Source: Gammaproteobacteria bacterium
GTDB lineage: Bacteria; Pseudomonadota; Gammaproteobacteria; SZUA-229
Direction: 5' to 3'
Assembly: GCA_013138755.1 (NCBI GenBank)
Contig: WTCC01000259.1
Location: 1 to 6,010, forward strand
Length of the DNA stretch: 6,010 bases
Below the pieces are notes generated by a model. It was not told the origin of the DNA. It saw nothing but the letters and a program-made list of their open reading frames with translations, and ran no database searches. Made by a program: the position numbers and the translations under genes. Numbering within the stretch: position 1 is the stretch's first letter; each line of letters starts with the position of its first letter. Below, one piece after another: positions 1 through 5,239 of the stretch.

Positions 1-1
1 T

Positions 2-268
2 GCGTTGATTTTTATTTTTATTGTTGGAATGGCAGTAAAAGCACGTCGCCGTCCAGTGGTTAGTGGATTAGAGGGACTCATTGGAGGAGATGCTACCGTG
101 GTTAATGATTTTGATCATAAAGGCACTGTCATTATTCATAGTGAAAACTGGCAGGCCATGAGCGATACGCCATTGCATAAAAACCAGCAAGTTAAAGTTA
201 TTGACGTTAAAGGTTTAATACTACATGTAGAGCCCTTAGGTTCTTCAAAACAGGGGGATGAATCATGA
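2..268 (+). CDS. nfeD: NfeD family membrane protein, C-terminal part (5' end outside the window)
   Basis: Only the last 88 codons are present; the frame is open to the left edge, so the true start lies upstream. The visible part begins inside a final hydrophobic segment ([12 protein letters not shown]), then a basic stop-transfer KARRR, then a small beta-rich domain of about 65 residues containing [14 protein letters not shown] and [16 protein letters not shown]. This is the typical C-terminal OB-fold domain of NfeD proteins. In the long family members it follows a ClpP-like serine protease domain and several membrane helices. The protease part cannot be checked here, so long versus short NfeD is undecided. 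The stop codon overlaps the slipin start (ATGA, 265-268), the classic nfeD-stomatin operon order, in which NfeD is thought to partner or cleave the SPFH protein. The family call is firm; activity is not visible. Confidence 0.9.
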   Translation, partial: ALIFIFIVGMAVKARRRPVVSGLEGLIGGDATVVNDFDHKGTVIIHSENWQAMSDTPLHKNQQVKVIDVKGLILHVEPLGSSKQGDES

Positions 269-1014
269 CTGCTTATGCTCTATACGCTGTAATAGTAATT
301 GTTGTTTTACTAATAGTTAGTGCGATTAGAATACTGCGTGAATATGAACGCGGTGTAATCTTTCTACTCGGGCGTTTCTGGAAAGTAAAAGGACCAGGCT
401 TTATTATTGTTATCCCGCTTATTCAGCAAATGGTTAGAGTTGATTTGCGTACCATTGTCATGGATGTGCCCAGTCAGGATGTGATTTCACGGGATAATGT
501 TTCAGTGCATGTAAATGCAGTGGTTTATTTCCGTGTCATAGAACCGGATAAAGCCATTATTCAGGTGGAAGATTTTTATGAAGCGACCAGTCAACTTGCT
601 CAAACGACGCTTAGATCCGTGTTGGGGCAGCATGAACTGGATGAGATGCTGTCAGAACGTGAGCGTCTCAATATAGATATCCAAAATTCCCTTGATCAGC
701 AAACTGATGCCTGGGGCATTAAAGTCAGTAATGTCGAAATAAAACATGTCGATTTGGATGAGAGCATGATCCGCGCGATAGCCAAACAGGCAGAAGCCGA
801 ACGTACACGACGCGCAAAGGTGATTCATGCAGAAGGAGAAATGCAGGCTGCAGATAAATTGTTGCAAGCTGCACAAACACTCTCCAAGCAACCACAGGCA
901 TTGCAATTACGTTATTTACAAACACTGACTGAAATTGCAAGTGAGCGATCTAATACTATCGTTTTCCCTTTGCCTATGGATATGGTTGATTCTTTGTTTA
1001 AGAAGATGAAATAA
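265..1014 (+). CDS. Slipin / stomatin-like SPFH (band 7) membrane protein
   Basis: This 249-residue protein has the usual prokaryotic slipin length. Residues 4-22 form one N-terminal membrane segment. The SPFH domain follows, with [14 protein letters not shown] (25-38), the GPG turn (43-45), [25 protein letters not shown] (67-91) and the ERERLN stretch (131-136). An Ala/Glu/Arg-rich coiled coil lies at about 164-205 ([17 protein letters not shown]), followed by [11 protein letters not shown] and a terminal FPLPMDM motif. Slipins oligomerise on the inner membrane into large ring or cage assemblies and organise membrane domains with their NfeD partner. That role is family knowledge, not visible here. 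The ATG at 265 overlaps the nfeD stop, and a G-run at 253-257 just upstream can act as ribosome binding site, so translation is probably coupled. No strong terminator follows the gene. Confidence 0.95.
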   Translation: MTAYALYAVIVIVVLLIVSAIRILREYERGVIFLLGRFWKVKGPGFIIVIPLIQQMVRVDLRTIVMDVPSQDVISRDNVSVHVNAVVYFRVIEPDKAIIQVEDFYEATSQLAQTTLRSVLGQHELDEMLSERERLNIDIQNSLDQQTDAWGIKVSNVEIKHVDLDESMIRAIAKQAEAERTRRAKVIHAEGEMQAADKLLQAAQTLSKQPQALQLRYLQTLTEIASERSNTIVFPLPMDMVDSLFKKMK

Positions 1015-1115
1015 ATTCAGGGCAGTTTTACATAATTATTAGATGTTACTAATTTATACTGTACGGACCGGCGGGGGCTGTATAGTAACTGTTAGGACTC
1101 TCAGTAAATCATGCT

Positions 1116-1823
1116 ATGAAGGTCAAATTATTAATCGTCATTTTATCTCTGTTGACAGCGTGCTCTTCAAAGCCATATGTGGTTAATCACCTTGAAATGC
1201 CCGCTGTGGCAGGACAAGAAGAAATATACATAGTAAGCCACGGTTGGCATACTGGATTTGTTGTCCCTGCTAAAAAAATTCAAAGTCTACTTCCCAAGTT
1301 AAGGAAAAGATTTGAGGACATACCTTATATTGAATTTGGATGGGGTGATAAAGATTTTTACCAGGCTAAAGAAGTAACAACAGGCCTAACTATAAATGCA
1401 ATACTTTGGCCAACGGAGTCTGTTATTCATGCCGTTGCTGTGCCTAAGAAGGCCGATAAGTATTTCGCAAATAGTACAGTCGAGAGATTATGCCTCAGCG
1501 GAAGAGAGTACTCGTCTTTATTACAATTTATTTCAGAAAGTTTTTATAAAGATGAGCAGGGTGAAATATTCGAACTGAAGGGTGGAATATATGGAAATAG
1601 CCAGTTTTATAAAGGCGCAGGAAATTTTTATTTCATGAACACGTGTAATAAATGGACTGCTAAAGGACTAAAAAGCGCAGGAATGGACATATCTCCTACC
1701 TTTAAATTAACTGCTGACAGTATTATGGATTATCTGAAGGAATCCAGGCAAGCCCTGGCAATGGATTCTACCGAACATTCAAATGCTAAACCGCTTCGTT
1801 TTACACCTTTTGAATGCCAGTAA
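1116..1823 (+). CDS. DUF2459 family lipoprotein
   Basis: The product has 235 residues. The N-terminus is a lipoprotein signal: KVK, a hydrophobic core, then lipobox L13-T-A-C16. The residues after Cys16 are Ser-Ser with no Asp at +2, so outer-membrane sorting is likely. The body carries features of DUF2459 (also modelled as a urease-region conserved hypothetical): IYIVSHGWHTGFVVP (38-51), YIEFGWGDKDFYQ (71-83), GGIYGNSQFY (156-165) and FMNTCNKWTAKGLKSAG (173-189). The function is unknown. His42 and His45 followed about 132 residues later by Cys177 in an N-T-C-N context suggests a permuted papain-like hydrolase (inference). No good Shine-Dalgarno sequence precedes the ATG; AGGA at 1094-1097 is too far away. 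The start is chosen because it gives a complete lipoprotein signal. Convincing promoter elements are not seen in the 101-base gap from the slipin gene. Confidence 0.88.
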   Translation: MKVKLLIVILSLLTACSSKPYVVNHLEMPAVAGQEEIYIVSHGWHTGFVVPAKKIQSLLPKLRKRFEDIPYIEFGWGDKDFYQAKEVTTGLTINAILWPTESVIHAVAVPKKADKYFANSTVERLCLSGREYSSLLQFISESFYKDEQGEIFELKGGIYGNSQFYKGAGNFYFMNTCNKWTAKGLKSAGMDISPTFKLTADSIMDYLKESRQALAMDSTEHSNAKPLRFTPFECQ

Positions 1824-1884
1824 AGCAAAGCGTTGAAATTACCGCCGATAGCTAACGTACCGTATGTAGTTTTGGTTCTAGTAA

Positions 1885-1927
1885 AAAGGGGACGGAGGGA
1901 TTAAATAATAATCCCTCTGTCCCCTTT
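1885..1927. repeat. 43-base REP-like palindrome, copy 1
   Basis: The left arm AAAGGGGACGGAGGGATTA (1885-1903) pairs with 1909-1927 to give a 19-bp stem. There is one G-T pair (1894/1918) and a 5-base loop (AATAA, 1904-1908). It matches copy 2 at 4976-5018 at 41 of 43 positions; the two differences are one loop base and the base at the G-T pair. It lies 61 bases after the lipoprotein stop and could end that transcript, although the following T-run is short (TTTAATTAG). The resemblance to REP or other short palindromic intergenic repeats is by structure; no matching transposase is in the window. Confidence 0.9.
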
Positions 1928-2013
1928 AATTAGTCCGTTTTAACCCTGGATAAACCTGCTTAGTGACCCCATTATCATATTGAGAGCGTTACAAATACAA
2001 AGGGTTACCCATT

Positions 2014-2661
2014 ATGAAAATATCTGATTTTTTATGTATGCTTCTTCATAAGTTACAGCAACTGTATTACCGGATTGCTGTGTCTCGGTTGCATAAACTA
2101 ATGGATAGATATCATAGTTATACCAGCCATAGTAAGAAGTCACATGCTAATGATATTAAAACTTCGATATTAGAGTATGTTGATAATATCGTTGTTGTCG
2201 AGAAAGAAAAAAATATTACTAAGGGATCAAATGATACCGATCATCCTGTCACTGAAGCTGGGGTGGCTGCTAAGCATGTAACACAAAGTCATCATGATCT
2301 CTTTCCATTTAAATCGGATGAAAAAGATGATGGCCCTAATCCATATGCACTTAATAAGAAACAGGTTGATGAGCTTTCAAAATATTTTAAGGCAAGAGAA
2401 AAAGGACCTGAATTACATCACGACATGGAAGAAAAACTCAGGGACAGTATTTGGGCTCATATGAATGCATCAGTACAGTGTGCACTCAAAGGTGATGGCC
2501 GTAGTGCAAAAATGCATGCGGATATAGCAGATTATGCGTTCAAGGAAATAGCGCATTATATGCCTAAGGAACAATATCTGGAGTTAACCGAGAAAATAAA
2601 TAGACGTCTGGATACTTTAAAAGTTAATCAAGATAATAATGGGGGGCAGGCCACCATTTAA
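2014..2661 (+). CDS. Hypothetical helix-rich protein, family not recognised
   Basis: I do not recognise this 215-residue protein. It starts at an ATG with a good ribosome binding site (AAAGGG, 1999-2004, 9 bases upstream). There is no signal peptide; residues 1-32 look like an amphipathic basic helix (LCMLLHKLQQLYYRIAVSRLHKLM) that might contact membrane. Residues 35-112 are polar, rich in His, Lys and Asp, and probably disordered. Residues 113-203 form a charged helical domain (EKLRDSIWAHMNASVQCALKGDGRSAKMHADIADYAFKEIAHYMPKEQYLEL) with a TPR-like spacing of small and aromatic residues. The last residues (GGQATI) are encoded by the G-rich repeat at 2637-2652, so the original C-terminus may have been altered. 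The gene runs tail-to-tail into the hydrolase gene with a 9-base gap. A cytoplasmic location is inferred. Confidence 0.75.
   Translation: MKISDFLCMLLHKLQQLYYRIAVSRLHKLMDRYHSYTSHSKKSHANDIKTSILEYVDNIVVVEKEKNITKGSNDTDHPVTEAGVAAKHVTQSHHDLFPFKSDEKDDGPNPYALNKKQVDELSKYFKAREKGPELHHDMEEKLRDSIWAHMNASVQCALKGDGRSAKMHADIADYAFKEIAHYMPKEQYLELTEKINRRLDTLKVNQDNNGGQATI
2637..2652 (+). repeat. 16-base G-rich repeat, copy 1 (inside the end of the hypothetical gene)
   Basis: TAATGGGGGGCAGGCC here is identical to 3552-3567 and in the same orientation, 915 bases away. This copy lies inside the last codons of the 215-residue gene and supplies its Gly-Gly-Gln-Ala residues. It lacks the downstream TTTGCCCC arm found at the second copy, so it looks like a degenerate or half element. 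Confidence 0.75.
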
Positions 2662-2670
2662 CCTTAATTG

Positions 2671-3492
2671 TTACAGGTTTTTGTTAATAAATGATTTAAG
2701 TCCTTTAACATATGATGTGCCACTGACTATGAAGCCATCATTATGTCCGCCTTGCATTTCTAAAAAATGTTTTGGTTCATGTGCAACGTCAAAAATTTCA
2801 CGGCCTTCTTCGTAAGGAATAATTTCATCATTCTTGCTGTGTGCAACCAGGACAGGGCAGGAGATATCTTTTACATATTGTTTGGTGTCGTACTTAAAGT
2901 AAGTGAGCCAGCGTATGGGTAAAAAAGGATAAAATCGTTGACCCATTGATGGTACAGAGGTAAAGCCTGATTCTATAATTAATGCAGCAGGTGTGTGTTT
3001 ACGTGCGAGCCAGCCGGCAATAGATGCTCCCAGAGATCGACCGAAGATGATGATTTGTTTTTCGCCAATGCCCTGAGTTTGGCTTAGATAATTCCAGGCG
3101 GCTTCAGCATCCCGGTAAGTTCCTTTTTCTGTTATTTTTCCTTCGCTTTGGCCATAACCCCGGTAATCAATAATGAAAACGTTTAATTCCAGGCGATGGA
3201 ATATTGCAATTGAATCTAATCGGTGAGATATATTGCCAGCATTCCCATGAAAAAAAAGAACTGTTCCTTTTGCATTTTTATTTGGAATAAACCAGCCGTG
3301 TAACTTAACGTTATCTTCAGTAATAAATTCTGCATTTTGATAAGTCAGGCCAATATCTTCTGGCGTGGAAGTAAGATTTCGCCCCGGCATATTTGGGTAA
3401 AAAATCATGCCTGATTGCATAAAATAAACATAGATACTGAGCGCAGCATAAATGCTTATTCCAACTATTAGCAGTTTCAAGACACTAATCAT
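2671..3492 (-). CDS. Alpha/beta hydrolase, Bem46/YfhR (ABHD13-like) type, N-terminally membrane anchored
   Basis: The 273-residue product begins with a hydrophobic anchor (residues 4-24) and then the family's MQSGMIFYPNMPGR stretch. The hydrolase core follows: oxyanion-hole motif FFHGNAGN (80-87), DYRGYGQSEG (109-118), nucleophile elbow G-R-S153-L-G, acid Asp222 in SKNDEIIP, and His250 in GGHNDG. The Ser-Asp-His triad is therefore complete. Family members are serine hydrolases whose natural substrate is mostly unknown (esters, thioesters or lipids), so a substrate is not assigned. The catalytic domain should sit at the inner membrane; which face is not decided. The start has a weak ribosome binding site (GAGA, about 5 bases upstream on the minus strand) and a CATAAT hexamer on the minus strand at 3504-3509 without a good -35. 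It faces the 446-residue gene across a divergent interval. Confidence 0.93.
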   Translation of the reverse strand: MISVLKLLIVGISIYAALSIYVYFMQSGMIFYPNMPGRNLTSTPEDIGLTYQNAEFITEDNVKLHGWFIPNKNAKGTVLFFHGNAGNISHRLDSIAIFHRLELNVFIIDYRGYGQSEGKITEKGTYRDAEAAWNYLSQTQGIGEKQIIIFGRSLGASIAGWLARKHTPAALIIESGFTSVPSMGQRFYPFLPIRWLTYFKYDTKQYVKDISCPVLVAHSKNDEIIPYEEGREIFDVAHEPKHFLEMQGGHNDGFIVSGTSYVKGLKSFINKNL

Positions 3493-3551
3493 TTCAGTCT
3501 CTATATTATGGGTTGCTTGTTGTGGACCAAAATAATAGCAACAATAGGCAG

Positions 3552-3567
3552 TAATGGGGGGCAGGCC
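3552..3567 (+). repeat. 16-base G-rich repeat, copy 2
   Basis: TAATGGGGGGCAGGCC is identical to 2637-2652. Here it forms the left part of a hairpin-plus-T-run structure in the divergent interval between the hydrolase and the secreted protein. The two copies bracket the hydrolase gene as direct repeats. Confidence 0.75.
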
Positions 3568-3589
3568 CCAATTTTATTTGCCCCTTTTT
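3558..3589 (+). terminator. Terminator-like hairpin with T-run in the divergent interval
   Basis: GGGGCA (3558-3563) pairs with TGCCCC (3579-3584). Flanking G-T pairs are possible on both sides. The structure is followed by TTTTT (3585-3589). It looks like an intrinsic terminator read on the plus strand, but no plus-strand gene ends just before it: the hydrolase is on the minus strand and the next plus-strand gene begins at 3637. It could stop leftover read-through, or simply be a member of the GC-rich repeat family. An inner pairing, GGGG with CCCC at 3566-3569, competes with this fold. Confidence 0.45.
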
Positions 3590-3620
3590 AATCTATTTAT
3601 CTGTAGATTATCGAACTGCA

Positions 3621-3629
3621 TGTTATCTT
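3621..3629 (+). promoter_or_regulatory. Possible extended -10 placed for a leaderless transcript
   Basis: TGTTATCTT fits an extended -10 (TGn then TATCTT, 4 of 6 matches to TATAAT). No recognisable -35 stands 17 bases upstream (CTGTAG), which extended -10 promoters can tolerate. A start about 7 bases downstream would fall at 3636-3637, on the A of the ATG of the secreted-protein gene. That gene lacks a Shine-Dalgarno sequence. This is a pattern match only. Confidence 0.3.
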
Positions 3630-3636
3630 TAATCCT

Positions 3637-4977
3637 ATGTTTACTCCAACATTTATAGTGTCAATAATACTATTCGTTCTGCCACTAGCGAGCATGGCAG
3701 AGGAGGCGGCTTCGCTTACACGTACGATTGACCCCATCGAGGTTTCAGGTTCCGAGGTGGAAGGTATGACGGGTGTGGAAATTTCCAGGCTGCGAGTCTT
3801 AGTGTATCGAGATGGAAACGTCATGCCTGTTCCATTCCAGATCGATCAGAAGAACACTGCAAATGACTGGGTTTGGGATGCTGTTTACGACTTTGATGAA
3901 TTTGATGCTGGGTTCGACGAAGAAGAATTTTGGCAGCCAGTGAAGCCGGTGAACCTTACACATGATGATCAGGACCCGGCCGGAAAAAGGATCTTTGATA
4001 AAAACGATGTTCTTGTGTTTCTTGCAATAGATGCAGGCGATAAGGGTCGCAAAAGTATGGTGCGACTTGGTGCAGATAAACTTCTTGAACTGAAAATAAC
4101 CGACCCGGTTGACCATACCAATGGCTGGGTTTACCTGGCCTATTTTGAATCTAATGCACCTGCGATATCGGATGCCCGTTATGTTCAGTACGAACCAGAA
4201 ACATTTCGAATAATCGGGCCGGAGCATGAGTTTTTATACTCGCCAGATCACACCATGATACTGGATGATTTTCAACTGGGTGGCGCTTCTATCTTTTCCA
4301 CTAACAAAATCAGTGGTGAAGTAACCACAGGCATTGGTCCTTTTACTTTCGACTTCGAGTTTAGTGAAAAAGATATTAGAGGTTACAGCTCCGGTTACAT
4401 TAACGGTCCTGTCAGGGTCGTAAAGCGAAGTGTTGAGTATGTGCGGTTAGGGACAGGTTTAGATTCGCCACCGGTGAACTGCGACCATTTTCATTATCCG
4501 TGGCATGCGGAAATTCCAGTGCTGATCAGCAAGCGTTTCCCTGTGCAGCGAGTATCTATTTTGGCAACATCAGTCTTTAACGTGGAAATTTTCCCCAGGG
4601 CTGGTATCGATGGAGTTGTAAAACCTGTGTTTTTGGAGAAAGCTTCCGTGCAGGGAAATCTTTTAACGGAAAACACCGAAGCGGAATGGGTAGAACTATC
4701 TGGCGAGAAATTCTCTGTTATCAATAGTTTCAAAATTCCGCAGCAGCACAAGGGGCATCTGGACGTTACTCCCTACTTGATATATGACAGACAGGTCTCC
4801 GGAATCGAGATGGGCTTTTTGATCAAAACGACAGGCAATACACCGGATGGCGACCATGTTATCCACAGTTTTATGATGTTCGATGCAAATGCAAACAGGG
4901 ATAATTTTCTGGCAAATGCAATCAAATTACTGCAGAACAAGCTAGTCGTTACCCCGGTTATGATTATCGAAAATTAA
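3637..4977 (+). CDS. Secreted protein of unknown function, 446 residues
   Basis: I do not recognise the family. Residues 1-21 form a signal peptide with hydrophobic core FIVSIILFVLPLA and a likely cleavage after SMA (before E22), although its n-region (MFTPT) has no Lys or Arg. The mature part is acidic and looks beta-rich. It has VPFQID (65-70) after a beta-strand pair, an Asp/Glu-rich patch (84-98), FDKNDVLVFLAIDAGD (120-135), WVYLAYF (144-150), YINGPVRVVKRSVEYV (254-269) and HFHYPWH (284-290). There is one cysteine in the mature chain (C282), no second membrane segment and no visible catalytic motif. It is probably periplasmic or extracellular. No Shine-Dalgarno sequence precedes the ATG, and the only other in-frame options back to the TAG at 3604 are non-standard codons. 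Composition appears somewhat richer in G and C than the 215-residue gene. The stop codon merges with a palindrome. Confidence 0.82.
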   Translation: MFTPTFIVSIILFVLPLASMAEEAASLTRTIDPIEVSGSEVEGMTGVEISRLRVLVYRDGNVMPVPFQIDQKNTANDWVWDAVYDFDEFDAGFDEEEFWQPVKPVNLTHDDQDPAGKRIFDKNDVLVFLAIDAGDKGRKSMVRLGADKLLELKITDPVDHTNGWVYLAYFESNAPAISDARYVQYEPETFRIIGPEHEFLYSPDHTMILDDFQLGGASIFSTNKISGEVTTGIGPFTFDFEFSEKDIRGYSSGYINGPVRVVKRSVEYVRLGTGLDSPPVNCDHFHYPWHAEIPVLISKRFPVQRVSILATSVFNVEIFPRAGIDGVVKPVFLEKASVQGNLLTENTEAEWVELSGEKFSVINSFKIPQQHKGHLDVTPYLIYDRQVSGIEMGFLIKTTGNTPDGDHVIHSFMMFDANANRDNFLANAIKLLQNKLVVTPVMIIEN

Positions 4978-5018
4978 AGGGGACGGAGGGATTAAAAAAT
5001 AATCCCTCCGTCCCCTTT
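4976..5018. repeat. 43-base REP-like palindrome, copy 2; probable terminator of the secreted-protein gene
   Basis: A perfect 19-bp stem (AAAGGGGACGGAGGGATTA, 4976-4994, with 5000-5018) encloses an A5 loop (4995-4999). It runs into a T6 tract at 5016-5021. The first two bases are the last two bases of the TAA stop codon (4975-4977). In RNA, the stem plus U-run is a textbook intrinsic terminator for the upstream gene. It is nearly identical to copy 1 at 1885-1927; here the arms are fully complementary. Confidence 0.92.
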
Positions 5019-5039
5019 TTTCACCGTCCCCTTTTTTCA
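5008..5039. repeat. Tandem direct repeat of the palindrome's right arm
   Basis: CCGTCCCCTTTTTTCA occurs twice head-to-tail without a gap (5008-5023 and 5024-5039), all 16 bases identical. The first unit begins inside the right arm of the palindrome, so the second is a duplicated partial arm, probably from replication slippage or a nested partial element. It leaves a spare right arm that could compete for pairing with the left arm. Confidence 0.85.
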
Positions 5040-5075
5040 TCCACAGTCTTTAATTAGTATATTAGTGATCTGTTA

Positions 5076-5106
5076 TTGACCCATATCATATAGCTGTGTT
5101 TTTAAA
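5076..5106 (+). promoter_or_regulatory. Weak promoter candidate upstream of the OmpA-like gene
   Basis: TTGACC (5076-5081) matches the -35 consensus at 5 of 6 bases. The nearest AT-rich -10 candidates are TTTAAA (5101-5106, 19-base spacing) and TAAAAT (5103-5108, 21-base spacing), both wider than ideal. It would give a leader of roughly 125 bases before the ATG at 5240. Nothing else in 5040-5239 is a better promoter, and I see no clear operator or riboswitch fold there. Confidence 0.3.
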
Positions 5107-5122
5107 ATGGTTATATTGATAC

Positions 5123-5200
5123 ATGAGAGTTGTGGCTATGAGGATACGTGGATTTACCCTGAGGGTGGCGCCTATCTTGATAATAATCGTAGCGTGTTAG
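5123..5200 (+). CDS. Possible small hydrophobic leader peptide (25 codons)
   Basis: A short open frame lies in the leader of the OmpA-like gene. It starts with ATG at 5123, with an in-frame ATG at 5138 that has GAGAG (5125-5129) as a modest ribosome binding site. The peptide is basic (MRIRGFTLR) and then hydrophobic (VAPILIIIVAC), ending exactly at a lipobox-like I-V-A-C before TAG. It could be a leader peptide, a small membrane peptide, a remnant of a lipoprotein signal, or chance. Nothing besides composition supports it. Confidence 0.2.
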   Translation: MRVVAMRIRGFTLRVAPILIIIVAC

Positions 5201-5239
5201 TTGCTTTATAAATGAAATGTTAAAAGGAGAGGTTTTGCT

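Noticed and set aside
652..940. Two minus-strand open frames inside the slipin gene
   Set aside because: They are antisense to a well-conserved coiled-coil coding region and show no domain or start signal.
1055..1086. TATACT (1055-1060) and TATAGT (1081-1086) as -10 boxes for the lipoprotein gene
   Set aside because: Neither has a -35 at usual spacing (TTTACA at 1027-1032 is 22 bases from the first), so no promoter was called.
1152..1157. Perfect TTGACA hexamer
   Set aside because: It lies inside the lipoprotein signal-peptide coding sequence and has no suitable -10 or downstream gene start.
1973..1978. TATCAT as -10 for the 215-residue gene
   Set aside because: No acceptable -35 at 16-18 bases upstream (TAAACC-like only), so the match is not better than chance.
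2660..2682. AACCT...AGGTT hairpin with T-run between the convergent genes
   Set aside because: The stem is only 5 bp with a 10-base loop; too weak to call a terminator.
3799..4227. Minus-strand open frame of 142 codons
   Set aside because: Shadow of the secreted-protein gene: lies entirely inside it on the other strand, no ribosome binding site, and a low-complexity composition unlike a protein domain.
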